63,863 nt of DNA from Desulfobacteraceae bacterium (GCA_003599885.1 QZKW01000028.1:1-63863), one strand, 5' to 3'. Counted from the first letter of the stretch, positions 1-8,965 are shown. Program-made: numbers and translations. The notes: generated from the sequence alone by a model not told the origin.

Positions 1-1
1 A

Positions 2-544
2 ATCAAGGAAAAAAGTGACGCCCTGGGCATTCCGGTGTATTCGGAAGTCAAAATAACCGATGACGCGGGCAATATCCTGGGACGGAATGTGGAAGGCGAA
101 ATCTGTTACCGGGGCCTTCAGGTGGCAGCGGGCTATCTCAATAAAGCCAAGGAAACCGAAGCGTCGTTTTTGTCTGATGGATGGCTGCGGACCGGAGACC
201 GGGGCTTTATTGATGAAGAGGATTTCGTCCATTTTTCCGGCAGGATCAAAGACCTGATCGTGGCTTCCGGATACAATATCGCACCGAAGGAGATCGAGCA
301 CGTGCTGTATCTCCATCCGGCGGTTGAGGAAGTGGTGGTGGTCAGTCATCCGGATCCCTACCGGGGAGAAACGGTCAAGGCGGTCATCTCGCTGAAGCTG
401 GATTATATGGGCAAAGTTACGGAAAAAAACATCATCGATTTTTGCAAGGAGCATCTGGCATCATATAAAGTTCCGAAAATAATTGATTTCCGGGATATTC
501 TGCCCAAGAGTCCGGTGGGGAAAATCATGCGGCGCCAACTCTGA
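2..544 (+). CDS. Acyl-CoA ligase (AMP-binding), C-terminal part, 5' end outside window
   Basis: The reading frame is open from base 2 and the N-terminal portion lies outside the window. What remains is the C-terminal lid region of an ANL-superfamily acyl-CoA or acid:CoA ligase, which activates a carboxylic acid with ATP and transfers it to CoA. Visible family motifs are the GWLRTGD segment with its hinge region FSGRIKDLI, and the C-terminal catalytic lysine in SPVGKIMRRQL. The frame after GSGRI-type hinge (SGYNIAPKEIEHVL) is the usual AMP-binding C domain. Substrate cannot be told from this part. The stop codon lies inside the left arm of the inverted-repeat element that starts at 541. A cytosolic role in fatty or aromatic acid degradation is inferred, consistent with the acyl-CoA dehydrogenase at 6169-8022. 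Confidence 0.9.
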   Translation: MKEKSDALGIPVYSEVKITDDAGNILGRNVEGEICYRGLQVAAGYLNKAKETEASFLSDGWLRTGDRGFIDEEDFVHFSGRIKDLIVASGYNIAPKEIEHVLYLHPAVEEVVVVSHPDPYRGETVKAVISLKLDYMGKVTEKNIIDFCKEHLASYKVPKIIDFRDILPKSPVGKIMRRQL

Positions 545-665
545 AAAGTCCGGATCAGACCCGCTAACTTCGTTGTCAAACGGCTCAAACTGCTCACATA
601 AACAACTATGCTGCGCTTTTTCGCCGGTTTCCGCCTTGTTATCAGGTTTGATCCGGACTTTTCAG
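541..665. repeat. MITE-like element with 17-bp perfect terminal inverted repeats
   Basis: Bases 541-557 are the exact reverse complement of 649-665 (core AGTCCGGATCA). With three mismatches the match extends to about 28 bp on each side. The interior of roughly 70 bp carries no plausible gene. The left arm includes the stop codon of the CoA ligase, so the element sits exactly at a gene end. It could act as a bidirectional terminator or be a non-autonomous mobile element; it has no encoded transposase. Confidence 0.75.
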
Positions 666-682
666 ATAGACTTCAGGAAATA

Positions 683-2047
683 TCAGATCCCCAGAATCAT
701 CCGGCGCAGCATTTTATGGAACATTTTCTCGAATGCCGACAGCGACAGGGTGATGTCATCCTCCTGATTTTTCATCCGGCACCGCCGGCCGATGGTAAAT
801 AAAAACCGGACGATTGCGGCAAGGTGCGGGCCGGCCAAAGTCTTGCCGGTGGTTTGCAGGGAAACGGAAATCTCTCTTGCCGGGTCGGCCCAGCAAAAAA
901 TATTCATAAACCCGATATGGCCGAAAGCGGATTCCGTATACGGGCCCCACATGCCTACCGGTGACGCGCCCAGCATGAGGCCTGCGCTGTAGCGCATGGG
1001 AACCACCATGGTGCCGTCAAACCACATTTTTGCCGCAGGCGCAACAGCGCGGCTGACGGTTTCCGGCTGGAAAATCCGTTTGCCGTTCAGCTCACCGCCA
1101 TCCAACAGAACCTGAAAAAACTGCGACATTTCATCTGCGGTGGCCACCAGATTGGCCGCCGGAATAATGGCCCGCATAAACCGGGGCTCGTTTGAAATCT
1201 GCACCACTTCCCCCCATGATGCGCTCAATGCCCGTTTGGCGATGGCGGAAACCGGAAAAACCAGAGGAAACCCGGTATCATAGTTTTTCGCCACCTTTGG
1301 AATGTCTTCTTCCGGAACCCCATAATTAAAATACCGGAACCCCAGAGGCTTTTGAACGGATTCGCGCAGCATTTCCCGGATGTCCTTTCCCGTCACCCGC
1401 CGGATGATTTCCGCCAGAATCGTGCCGCCGGTTATGGCGTGATACGCCATATGCCCGCCGTCCTTAGACTTGGGTTTTATGCCGCAGATCAATTTCACGA
1501 ACGCGTCATGATCGAACAAAATATCCGGATTTGCGCCGGCAGGCGGGGCCGGAACCCCGCCATGATGGGAAAGAATGTGGTCGATGGTGATTTTGTATTT
1601 GCCCAGAACCGCAAATTCCGGAATGTAACTCACCACCGAATCGGACAGGGAAACCTCTCCCCGCTCGGCCAGCAAATGCATCATAATGGCCGTGATCGCC
1701 TTGGAGGCCGAATACTGGCAGACCGGTGTGTCCGGAGTCATGAGGATTTTCCGGTCATCCGGCCCGTCCGTGGCGTTTCCGGGGGGTCCGTTGCCGTGGC
1801 TGTGGCCAATGGCCCGGTTCAGTATTTTTTGCCCATACCGTCTCATGCAAAACGAAAGGCCCGGATAAACGCCTGTCCGGTAAAGATTTTCCACACTCTC
1901 CCAGATGGCGTCCACATCCTGCCGGGTCATTCCGGCAAGGCCCGGGTCTGCTTCATCTGCCGGATCATAAGTGATCAGGGGGGTTAGATCCTCGGGAACC
2001 GTAATGGTTCGAAGGGCTTTGGACACAAGGGCGTCGATGATTTTCAT
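683..2047 (-). CDS. Beta-lactamase-fold serine hydrolase (class C / EstB-like esterase)
   Basis: This 454-residue protein belongs to the beta-lactamase/D-alanyl-D-alanine carboxypeptidase-like family (Pfam Beta-lactamase). The nucleophile motif SxxK is visible as SASK near residue 112, and the Tyr motif appears as YHAITG about 90 residues later. The C-terminal part contains the usual HIGFMN segment. There is no clear signal peptide, so it may be cytosolic, as are many esterases of this family. Such proteins hydrolyse esters or amides; antibiotic resistance is not implied. It is a single gene between an inverted-repeat element and a divergent membrane-protein operon. Its exact substrate is unknown. 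Confidence 0.85.
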   Translation of the reverse strand: MKIIDALVSKALRTITVPEDLTPLITYDPADEADPGLAGMTRQDVDAIWESVENLYRTGVYPGLSFCMRRYGQKILNRAIGHSHGNGPPGNATDGPDDRKILMTPDTPVCQYSASKAITAIMMHLLAERGEVSLSDSVVSYIPEFAVLGKYKITIDHILSHHGGVPAPPAGANPDILFDHDAFVKLICGIKPKSKDGGHMAYHAITGGTILAEIIRRVTGKDIREMLRESVQKPLGFRYFNYGVPEEDIPKVAKNYDTGFPLVFPVSAIAKRALSASWGEVVQISNEPRFMRAIIPAANLVATADEMSQFFQVLLDGGELNGKRIFQPETVSRAVAPAAKMWFDGTMVVPMRYSAGLMLGASPVGMWGPYTESAFGHIGFMNIFCWADPAREISVSLQTTGKTLAGPHLAAIVRFLFTIGRRCRMKNQEDDITLSLSAFEKMFHKMLRRMILGI

Positions 2048-2230
2048 AAGAGGTTGATTCTAATATTTAAATTGAGGTTTCGATAAAAAGCGGAATACCT
2101 GATGCGAGTCTTCATCATAAATATCTGTTTGTTATTTTGAAATATTTATCCAATTGATTTATTGACCACATGTCGCTATGTTTAGTACCGGTTTTTCAAT
2201 TCCAATTCAACATTAAACAGGAGGCTTTGG

Positions 2231-2878
2231 ATGAACGCGGTTGAGGTGAAATTCGGCGAATGGATTGAAAAAGGATTTAATCTGTATAAAGCAAATTTCG
2301 GGCTTTTGTTTCTGGCGTCCCTGGTGGGCGGCATTCTCAGCGTTGTTTCTTTTTTAATCCTTTCCGGTCCCATGATGGCCGGCATGATCCTGATCTGCCT
2401 GAAGCTCCATGACCGGGAAACGCCCCGCCCGGAAATCGGAACCCTTTTCAGGGGATTTGATTTCTTTTTGCAGAGTATTCTGTTTGTTGGGGTCTGGAGT
2501 CTCGCCTTGTTTGTGGTTCAGGGTGTATTGACGCTTTTTCCCTGCATCGGCCAGCTTGCCGGGATTTGTCTGTCCATCGCAGCCTGGACGTTTTTGATCT
2601 TTGGCCTGTTTTTGATTGTGGATAGGCAAATGGATTTCTGGCCCGCATCGGTGGAGAGTTTCAACGTTGTCAAAACCAATTTCTGGCCGTTTCTCGGCCT
2701 GTCCTTTATTGCCGGCATCATCGGAAGTCTTGGCGCGATTCTTTGCGGTATTGGCATTGTGCTGACTTTGCCCATCTATTATTGCATTATCACCGCGGCT
2801 TTTCGTGAAGTTTTTAGCGGTAGCGGGCGGCCTGCTGCCTTCACCCCTGTTTTGTCTAAACTCTCCGACGAACAATAG
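2231..2878 (+). CDS. Integral membrane protein, unknown function
   Basis: The 215-residue product is strongly hydrophobic with about four to five membrane segments (near residues 22-50, 70-95, 105-130, 150-180). A typical ribosome site AGGAGG lies 8 bp before the ATG (2219-2224). The N-terminus (FGEWIEKGFNLYKANFGLL) and the VDRQMDFWPASVES stretch resemble small DUF-type membrane proteins in which the N-terminal helix precedes glycine-rich transmembrane hairpins. No catalytic motif is evident. It is followed after only 3 bp by the DUF2752 gene, so the two are almost certainly co-transcribed and perhaps act together in the inner membrane. Confidence 0.75.
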   Translation: MNAVEVKFGEWIEKGFNLYKANFGLLFLASLVGGILSVVSFLILSGPMMAGMILICLKLHDRETPRPEIGTLFRGFDFFLQSILFVGVWSLALFVVQGVLTLFPCIGQLAGICLSIAAWTFLIFGLFLIVDRQMDFWPASVESFNVVKTNFWPFLGLSFIAGIIGSLGAILCGIGIVLTLPIYYCIITAAFREVFSGSGRPAAFTPVLSKLSDEQ

Positions 2879-2881
2879 CCG

Positions 2882-3337
2882 ATGAAAAACAGCCGGCCGC
2901 CAACGAATGCACTTTTCTGCAAGCGCTGGCGGCCGGATTCTTTCTGGGATGTTCTGGGATTTCATCTGCCGTTTTTTCTGGTCAGCGGTCTGCCGCTTCT
3001 GATTGCCCACACGATTAGACTGAACGAACTGCCGCTGGTTCCCTGCCTGTTTATCCAGTATTCCGGCCTGCCCTGTCCTTTTTGCGGATATACGCGGTCT
3101 TTTCAGGCCATGGCCGACGGCAATTTTGTTTATGCGTTGAATAATTGCCCCTTGTCCTGCGTCCTGTATCTTGCCTGTTTGTTCATGTTTATCTGGAATG
3201 GCGCGGCCATTTTTTCGGGAATGCGGTTTGAGAGGGGAAGGTTCTTGCGGGTCATTTTAAAACAACGGACATGGTTTTTTCTGCTCTGTCTGGTGCTGAT
3301 GAACTGGGGGTACCGATTGATGTTCGGGCTCAGATAG
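2882..3337 (+). CDS. DUF2752 membrane protein
   Basis: The 151-residue product carries the DUF2752 signature CPFCGYTRSFQA (consensus CPxCGxTR) near residue 62, in front of a membrane segment, with further hydrophobic segments at about residues 25-45, 85-105 and 130-150. The function of the family is unknown; the paired cysteines suggest metal binding or redox chemistry at the membrane. It lies 3 bp downstream of the preceding membrane-protein gene and the pair forms an operon. It converges with the minus-strand redox cassette, with only 35 bp between stop codons and no strong terminator visible there. Confidence 0.8.
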   Translation: MKNSRPPTNALFCKRWRPDSFWDVLGFHLPFFLVSGLPLLIAHTIRLNELPLVPCLFIQYSGLPCPFCGYTRSFQAMADGNFVYALNNCPLSCVLYLACLFMFIWNGAAIFSGMRFERGRFLRVILKQRTWFFLLCLVLMNWGYRLMFGLR

Positions 3338-3372
3338 CACAAGCAGGCTAAAAACCCTTTAGATGAAGTGCT

Positions 3373-3720
3373 TTATTCCTGAGAAGAGACTTTAACAAAA
3401 GTAAGGATTTTTTTTCCGGGAAGGGCAATTGTAAAGGAACTGTTTTCCAGTTTTCCCACCATGATTCCGCCTTCTTTTGTGTTAATTCGCAATTCCTTGT
3501 TTTTGACATACCATGTAAACAGCACTTCCCCATCACAGCAGGTCCAGGCGCCTTCCCCGTTTTCCATTAATTCGATATGATTTATCTTCTTCCCGCTTTC
3601 CGTGATGTCGACGGCCTGATATTTACCGGCATAATTGTCTATGGAATTACAAGCAAAACCGCCGAACATCAAAAGGCATGCCGCCAATACACGCAAAACA
3701 GTTAATTTTTCTGGCTTCAA
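3373..3720 (-). CDS. Small lipoprotein, unknown function
   Basis: A TTG start at 3720 is chosen because a GGAGG ribosome site lies 6-7 bp upstream and the product then begins directly with a lipoprotein signal (MKPEKLTVLRVLAACLLMFG, then GFACNS). The lipobox is weak, with Gly-Phe-Ala before Cys. The mature part is about 90 residues of mostly beta character (YVKNKELRINTKEGGIMVGKL) and resembles the small lipocalin-like beta domains that compare a measured value with a threshold, but no family is recognised. It is the last gene of the minus-strand redox cassette running down from 5773. An earlier ATG at 3735 would add five residues. Confidence 0.6.
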   Translation of the reverse strand: MKPEKLTVLRVLAACLLMFGGFACNSIDNYAGKYQAVDITESGKKINHIELMENGEGAWTCCDGEVLFTWYVKNKELRINTKEGGIMVGKLENSSFTIALPGKKILTFVKVSSQE

Positions 3721-3742
3721 AATATTTCCTCCCATGCATACA

Positions 3743-4231
3743 TTATAGAGGGACGATCTTGACCGGTTTAAACGAATGCCGGTTGAACAGGTAAATCCGG
3801 TCATAGAAAAAAATCTGTACAGTCATGACCAGCCATATAAAATCCTCTATCACTCTTTTCCAGCCAAGGGCTTCCCCGGTGGTGTCAAAACATCCGCAAC
3901 CGATTTCGATGCCTCTGAACATGGTAGTCAGGATGAAAACAATAAACAGGATGAGAAGGGAACCGACGATAAACGCCGCCGCCTGGGACCTTAAACCGAT
4001 GATGAGAAACAGCCCGCAGAACAGTTCAATCCAGGGCAGCAGCACAGCCACCAGATTCACCCCCCAGAACGGAATCAGCTGATAGGCGGCCACCGATTCG
4101 GCAAACTGGGCGGGGTAGGCGATTTTGCTCATGCTGGCATAAATAAAGATGATCCCGACATAAGTCCTTAGAATAAGAGACAAATATTCGCTGGTCAGAA
4201 TTTTTTTTGAAAACTCCAGGAATCGATTCAT
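3743..4231 (-). CDS. MauE/DoxX-family redox membrane protein
   Basis: This 162-residue membrane protein has four hydrophobic segments and the family features FIYASMSKI in the first helix, [14 protein letters not shown] in the second and a Cys pair IGCGCFDTT after the third. MauE/DoxX proteins sit in the inner membrane and are thought to supply electrons or help thiol oxidoreduction in the periplasm. The start is set at 4231 because this ATG overlaps the upstream stop codon as ATGA; an ATG ten codons earlier would lie deep inside the previous gene. It is translationally coupled to the cNMP/rhodanese gene and sits in the same cassette as a TlpA-like thioredoxin, the same pairing seen for MauE and MauD. 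Confidence 0.82.
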   Translation of the reverse strand: MNRFLEFSKKILTSEYLSLILRTYVGIIFIYASMSKIAYPAQFAESVAAYQLIPFWGVNLVAVLLPWIELFCGLFLIIGLRSQAAAFIVGSLLILFIVFILTTMFRGIEIGCGCFDTTGEALGWKRVIEDFIWLVMTVQIFFYDRIYLFNRHSFKPVKIVPL

Positions 4232-5136
4232 GGCGCTGTTGGGTACCCTTTCCTTTTCCAAAAAGGCAATCCGCCTTCTAAAACCTGAATATTCTTGTGG
4301 CCGCGCAGGTACAGTTTGTTGGCCAGCTGAATATCATACAGCCGGCTGATGGTTCTGCCGTAAACAATTATTTTCTGGGACTTGTCCGCGTCGCTGAGCC
4401 CCATCATATACATGATATCAAAGACCGCCAGCGGTATGTTGATGGCCCCCGCGATGTGTGTCTGATCATAGAAGTTGGCCGGCATGGCATCCACAAACCG
4501 TGCCGTTTTATTATTCAGCTCTCTTACCGCAATCGAAGGCGGCACCATGGAGATGTTGGAATTCAGGGTGATGTTCGGAAAGAGCTTGATTCCGTTGGGA
4601 TTGGAATGATTAAAAATCAGGGCGCAAAGACAGCTTAAAAAGATAATGATCGCAAAATCAAAAACGGATAATCGTGGGGGTTTGTATTGCCGGCTGTGTT
4701 CTCTTTCAATGAGATGGTCATTGTCAATCAGCCAGCACGACATTTGCTTGATCAGGGTCAGCGCAACAACCGGGTAGTTTTTCAGAATCCTGTCAAACTG
4801 GTCTTTCGAAAGGGATGTCAGTTGGGCGTCTCCGACAACCGACACATTGGCCGCCCGGGGAGCCCCGGTCAGCAGGGCGATTTCGCCGAAGCTGTCCCCC
4901 GGCCCCAAAATCGCCAGCTCCATTTCGATGTTTTCTTTTGTTCTTCTGTAAATCCGGACCGTTCCGGATCGTATCATAAAAAAACTGTCCCCCGGATCTC
5001 CCTGCCGGCAAACCATGCACCCGGCAGCAACCGTTTGGTACTCGGCCCGCTGGGCAATTTCGGTGCGGATCTCTTCCGGCAGTTTTTTTAAGATCGGGTG
5101 ATCGATATCTTTAATGTCGGGTGGAGGTGGTGTCAT
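4228..5136 (-). CDS. cNMP-binding domain fused to a rhodanese domain via a membrane segment
   Basis: Residues about 20-140 form a Crp-type cyclic-nucleotide-binding domain ([19 protein letters not shown], then [19 protein letters not shown]). One hydrophobic helix follows (about 158-175), and the remainder is a rhodanese fold ([20 protein letters not shown], ending in [14 protein letters not shown]). The rhodanese loop reads VYGRTISRL where active rhodaneses carry Cys in VYCRTGxRS, so the sulfur-accepting cysteine is replaced by Gly and the domain is probably a binding or sensing module. By topology the cNMP domain should be cytoplasmic and the rhodanese periplasmic. It lies between the TlpA-like and MauE genes, suggesting a membrane redox unit gated by a nucleotide or similar ligand. 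Confidence 0.85.
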   Translation of the reverse strand: MTPPPPDIKDIDHPILKKLPEEIRTEIAQRAEYQTVAAGCMVCRQGDPGDSFFMIRSGTVRIYRRTKENIEMELAILGPGDSFGEIALLTGAPRAANVSVVGDAQLTSLSKDQFDRILKNYPVVALTLIKQMSCWLIDNDHLIEREHSRQYKPPRLSVFDFAIIIFLSCLCALIFNHSNPNGIKLFPNITLNSNISMVPPSIAVRELNNKTARFVDAMPANFYDQTHIAGAINIPLAVFDIMYMMGLSDADKSQKIIVYGRTISRLYDIQLANKLYLRGHKNIQVLEGGLPFWKRKGYPTAP

Positions 5137-5188
5137 AGAGTTTGTTCAGTTCATGGAAATGCGTTAAAAAATATACTTACTTTTATTT

Positions 5189-5773
5189 TCATTTCTGAGA
5201 AATAAAGGTCCGGAGAACGTCCAGTATCAAATCCATGTCATCAATCAGTCCTTCGTGCAGGAACAGAACCTTTCCCTTGCTGTCGGTTATGATGATAGAC
5301 GGGGTTGCGGGATTGCCGAGCCGCTTGTTTATATCCTCTTTCGGATCTGCAACGATTGGAAACTCCACTTTATATGTGTCTTTATACGCATCCACCAGCT
5401 TGGTCTCATTGCCAACCGCAATGCCCAGCATTTTCACGTTAGAATTTAATTCCGAATCATTTAAAATGATATTATAAAGCTTGTTCACCCGTGGCGCATT
5501 TTTGTGGCATTCCTGGCATAGCGCGCTGAGAATTTCAATCACCACCAGTTTGGAATGAATCTGGCTTAAGGTAAATTCCGGTCCGGCTTCCAAACCGAGA
5601 TAATCCATCATGTCCGGGTTTAATGCCATATTCATTTTAAAGCTTGGCAGCGGGGCGCCTTCAGAAATCAACCTGGTGGCGCCGGTATTTCCATAGACCG
5701 GTGAAATGGTTCCGGCACAGACCGCCATTATTGCCAAAATCAGCACTGGCATACAAAAGCTTTTGATATTCAC
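5189..5773 (-). CDS. TlpA/AhpC-type thioredoxin-fold protein, exported
   Basis: The 194-residue product starts with a cleavable signal peptide (hydrophobic core about residues 8-22, cleavage near AGTISPVYG). The thioredoxin-like fold follows, with the redox motif CQEC in LSALCQECHKNAPRV near residue 90, and the cis-proline segment NPATPSIIITDSKGKVLFLH. It therefore acts in the periplasm, probably in disulfide or thiol exchange. It is the first gene of the cassette with the cNMP/rhodanese fusion, MauE-like protein and lipoprotein. The CQEC dipeptide differs from classical TlpA CxPC in lacking proline, so substrate and potential are uncertain. Confidence 0.85.
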   Translation of the reverse strand: MNIKSFCMPVLILAIMAVCAGTISPVYGNTGATRLISEGAPLPSFKMNMALNPDMMDYLGLEAGPEFTLSQIHSKLVVIEILSALCQECHKNAPRVNKLYNIILNDSELNSNVKMLGIAVGNETKLVDAYKDTYKVEFPIVADPKEDINKRLGNPATPSIIITDSKGKVLFLHEGLIDDMDLILDVLRTFISQK

Positions 5774-5828
5774 TGCTTTTCCTCCATGTCAAATGATGCG
5801 CAAATTTTCCAAAAACAGCAACTTCTGA

Positions 5829-5975
5829 CTGTTCCGAAAAAGTTAGAATTCGATGGCAAAGACAACGGTTTCAATCAAAGGCGCGACATCCGGGACCGGG
5901 ATAAGTACGTTTCGTACTTAAAGAAGAGAGGGGTGCAGCGCAACAAAGAAGTCGGCTTTTTACGCAACCGTTATG
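5829..5975. repeat. Inverted-repeat non-coding element, TTTTTACG-type end
   Basis: This roughly 147-bp stretch fills most of the 395-bp gap between the redox cassette and the acyl-CoA dehydrogenase. Its ends are imperfect inverted repeats (left GTTCCGAAAAAG at 5829, right CTTTTTACGCAAC at 5958), an inner pair AACGGTT/AACCGTT flanks the core, and the centre is a perfect hairpin, TAAGTACG at 5902-5909 with CGTACTTA at 5913-5920. The right end resembles the end of the element at 29142-29276. No gene is seen in the gap. Confidence 0.55.
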
Positions 5976-6108
5976 ATTAACCTTTTTCAGCACAGAGAGT
6001 TTAATATTATTAACAGAAAAATTCAGCATTTGAAAGGTAAAGATGAAATCATGCTGGCAAATCCGACAGTATAAATTAAAGACCGGATATGAAAGGGAAA
6101 AAACAAAA

Positions 6109-6140
6109 GGGTCCGGCAAAAAGGTTTTTTGCCGGACCCC
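6109..6140 (-). terminator. Rho-independent terminator of the acyl-CoA dehydrogenase gene
   Basis: A GC-rich stem GGGTCCGGCAAAA pairs with TTTTGCCGGACCC. On the minus strand it is followed by a T-rich tail, 29 bp downstream of the stop codon at 6169. Confidence 0.85.
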
Positions 6141-6168
6141 CGGTTAAACATAGAAATGATCCAATAAG

Positions 6169-8022
6169 TTACCCGCCGAAGGCCGCTTCCGGCATTTCCA
6201 CCACCGCTTTGCAGCCGGTTTCAATGGACTGCATTTTGCCGGAGGTGACCGGCAGGATGGTTTGGATAAAAAACCGGGCGGTTTGCACCTGGCCTTCATA
6301 GAACGCGGCGTTTTTGTTTTTATTGATGACTTCAAGACGGGCGTCGCCGGTCAAGTCTCCCACCAGGGCCGTGAGCTTGGGCGCAGCCACATTGGCCCTC
6401 CACAGCAGCATCCAGCCCATGACCACATCTCCCATCACTTCCAGAAATGTGGCTGCATGGGCAAACGCCACTTTGAAATCGAGCGACATGACTGTTTTTC
6501 CCAAATGCATGGCCACGCCGCCCAGGCGGTTAATGACCGTCTCCAGTTGCTCGGCCAGTTCGGCATTGCCGGGGATCTGCTTTCCGGCGGCAATGACCTT
6601 CTGAATTTCACCCAGAAATTCCATAAATATGGCGCCTTTTTTCATGCCCATTTTTCTGGCCAGCAAGTCCATGGCCTGAATGCCGTTGGTTCCTTCATAG
6701 ATGGAATTGATTTTGGAGTCGCGCATGAGCCGTTCCACTGGATAATCCCTGGTGTAGCCGTAGCCGCCATATACCTGCATGGCCAATACCGTGCATTCAA
6801 ACCCCCGGTCCGTGCAGTAGGATTTGATGATCGGGGTCAGGAGGCCGATAAAATCATCGATCTTTGTTTTTTCCGCCTCATCATCCGTACAGGCCATTTT
6901 ATCAAACAGGGATGCCACATAATACACAAAGCTGCGCATGCCTTCCGTATGGGCTTTCATCCACAGCAGCATCCGGCGGACATCCGGGTGCCGGAGAATG
7001 TTGACGGGCGGAGCGTCTTTGGAAAGCATGTCGGCCAGATCCCGGCCCTGGATTCTTTCTTTTGCGTAATTTACAGCATAAAGATAGGCGCAGGATGCGT
7101 TAAACAGTCCCAAGGCGCCGACGCCCAGCCGGGCTTCATTCATCATGTGGAACATGACCCGCATGCCTTTGTTTTCCTCTCCCAGCAACACGCCCCGGCA
7201 ATTGCCTTTTCCGCCGAAAGTGAGCTGACAGGTGGGGCTGGCGTGGAGGCCCAGTTTTTCCTCAATGCCCGTGCATACCACATCATTGAGTTCTCCCATG
7301 GAGCCGTCGTCGTTCACCCATCTTTTCGGCACGATAAACAGGGAAATACCTTTTGTTCCGGCGGGCGCGCCTTCAATCCGGGCCAATACCGGGTGGATGA
7401 TGTTCTCTGTCAGGTTGTGTTCCCCGCAGGTGATGAAAATTTTGTTGCCGGAGATGGTGTAGGTGCCGTCGTCGTTTTTCTTTGCCGACGTGGTGAGCGC
7501 TCCCACATCCGATCCCGCTTCCGCCTCGGTCAGCACCATGGTGCCTCCCCACTGGCCGGAATACATTTTGCCCAGGTATAATTCCTTTTGCTTGTCTGTT
7601 CCGAAAATCTCGATCATTTTGGCCGCCCCATGGGTGGCGAACCCGAAAGCCCCAAAGGAAAAATCCGCGCCAACGATATATTCAGCAGCCACCTGGGCGA
7701 TAATGTGTGGCAATCCCTGGCCGCCGATTTCCGGATCTTCGGTCATGGCGATCCATTCGCCTTCCCGGAGCAGGGAGTAGGGACGGTGAAAGCATTCCGG
7801 CACGGTCACCTGATTGTTTTCAAATTTCAGGCCGACCCGGTCTCCTTCCTCATTGACCGGAAGAATCTCCTTGACCGCGAAATTACGGGCCTCAGTGATA
7901 ATCATGTCGAACATTTTGCGGTTCATGCTCTTGTATCGCGGATGTTTGGTCAAAGCCTCCGTGTCGAACTGTTCATACAGGACAAAATCAACATCTCTCC
8001 GGTCTGCGATTTGCTGTGCCAT
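6169..8022 (-). CDS. Acyl-CoA dehydrogenase, ~600-residue type with C-terminal extension
   Basis: The 617-residue protein is an FAD-dependent acyl-CoA dehydrogenase that oxidises an acyl-CoA to the enoyl-CoA in the cytosol. Visible features are the FAD/substrate segment MVLTEAEAGSDVGALTT, the KIFITCGEH strand, the YGGYGYTRDYPVERLMRD segment, and the catalytic glutamate in IYEGTNGIQ near residue 440. The extra 130 residues after this are typical of the long subfamily also found in DmdC and FadE-type enzymes. It is well translated from an ATG with AGGAA upstream and ends at a strong terminator. It probably works in beta-oxidation with an electron-transfer flavoprotein encoded elsewhere. Confidence 0.93.
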   Translation of the reverse strand: MAQQIADRRDVDFVLYEQFDTEALTKHPRYKSMNRKMFDMIITEARNFAVKEILPVNEEGDRVGLKFENNQVTVPECFHRPYSLLREGEWIAMTEDPEIGGQGLPHIIAQVAAEYIVGADFSFGAFGFATHGAAKMIEIFGTDKQKELYLGKMYSGQWGGTMVLTEAEAGSDVGALTTSAKKNDDGTYTISGNKIFITCGEHNLTENIIHPVLARIEGAPAGTKGISLFIVPKRWVNDDGSMGELNDVVCTGIEEKLGLHASPTCQLTFGGKGNCRGVLLGEENKGMRVMFHMMNEARLGVGALGLFNASCAYLYAVNYAKERIQGRDLADMLSKDAPPVNILRHPDVRRMLLWMKAHTEGMRSFVYYVASLFDKMACTDDEAEKTKIDDFIGLLTPIIKSYCTDRGFECTVLAMQVYGGYGYTRDYPVERLMRDSKINSIYEGTNGIQAMDLLARKMGMKKGAIFMEFLGEIQKVIAAGKQIPGNAELAEQLETVINRLGGVAMHLGKTVMSLDFKVAFAHAATFLEVMGDVVMGWMLLWRANVAAPKLTALVGDLTGDARLEVINKNKNAAFYEGQVQTARFFIQTILPVTSGKMQSIETGCKAVVEMPEAAFGG

Positions 8023-8473
8023 GGTGTGTTCCTTTCATGCATTGAATGGGTGATGTGTGACCCTTGGCAAGTGAACGGCAAAAGGTCATGCGAAATTCGG
8101 TAACAATCCATATTCAAAAGATTTTTTAATAATATCTCAATTCTGAAGAAAGTTTATTTTGTATTTCCCCGGCATTGTTTGTCAAGAGCATATTTACGTT
8201 TACGTTAGGTTTTATCCTTTTGTTTTCGGGACGGAACCGCTTTCAGGTGACCGACCGTGCGAGGGTTTTTCGACATCAAAAAGATTGCGGCTGAAACCGC
8301 AGCCCGCAAATTTTGTAAGAATTGCCCTACAATAAAATCAGACGAAAACCGATTTACAGAATATGCTTAAACCTATAAATAATACAGAGTACAGATTTCA
8401 TGGGGGATGTATTTTGTTTTTCAACCTCATCGCTTTTTTTAACGATAATAAGTTGACAGGAAAGTTGAAAAGA
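8023..8473. other. AT-rich intergenic region between divergent genes
   Basis: No supported gene is seen. It should hold the promoters for the acyl-CoA dehydrogenase (minus) and the PilZ gene (plus). An in-frame ATG at 8363 would extend the PilZ protein by 37 residues, but it has no ribosome site and the added residues are not PilZ-like. Confidence 0.4.
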
Positions 8474-8878
8474 ATGTTTCAAGAAAAAAAAAGGGAAACA
8501 ATAGCGGAAAAAAGATGTAATCCAAGAATTGATACGGCGAATACTGTAGAATATGCCCTTTATGATGAAAAAAAGATCAAAATCGGTCATGGCAAAGCTT
8601 GCACTATCAATCTAAGCCAGACGGGAACGCTGCTTCAGACAAAAAATAAAATTGAAGGGGCTTTTATCATTCTTATGGCCATAGATTTAGACGGCAAAAA
8701 GATAAAAGTTAATGGAAAAGTGATTACGTCGAGAGTCTGCAGCAAAACAGGATATTATCTGACCGGCATCAGGTTTGTCGGGCCGAAGGATAAGCAGATT
8801 GAAGCTGTCATTGCTTTTGTTAAAGCCTATCAGAGAAAAAAATACAGAAATGAAACCCGCCTTGATGATCTTCTTTGA
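8474..8878 (+). CDS. PilZ-domain protein
   Basis: The product carries the PilZ pattern of c-di-GMP receptors: an arginine-rich lead-in EKRCNPRIDTANTVEY, then CTINLSQTG where the consensus has (D/N)xSxxG, and a later GIRFVGPKDK. The RxxxR part is spaced EKRxxPR, so ligand binding is likely but not certain. No other domain is present, so it would work as a stand-alone cytoplasmic adaptor in motility, adhesion or polysaccharide control. The start at 8474 is chosen because AGGAAAG lies upstream and the longer form from 8363 lacks a ribosome site; the spacing is loose, so the start remains uncertain. A hairpin terminator follows. Confidence 0.75.
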   Translation: MFQEKKRETIAEKRCNPRIDTANTVEYALYDEKKIKIGHGKACTINLSQTGTLLQTKNKIEGAFIILMAIDLDGKKIKVNGKVITSRVCSKTGYYLTGIRFVGPKDKQIEAVIAFVKAYQRKKYRNETRLDDLL

Positions 8879-8928
8879 TCCTTTCTAAAATGTTTCACCA
8901 ATATCCCTGAAACAGGGAGCACAAATAA

Positions 8929-8965
8929 AAAAGGGGCTTCGCAATCTGCGATAGCCCTTTTTTTA
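8929..8965 (+). terminator. Rho-independent terminator after PilZ gene
   Basis: AAAGGGGCTTCGCA pairs with TGCGATAGCCCTTT around a short loop, followed by a run of T. It works best on the plus strand. Confidence 0.8.

Noticed and set aside
6262-7581. A 439-codon plus-strand open frame
   Set aside because: It is antisense to the acyl-CoA dehydrogenase, with His/Gly-rich shadow composition and no start signal.
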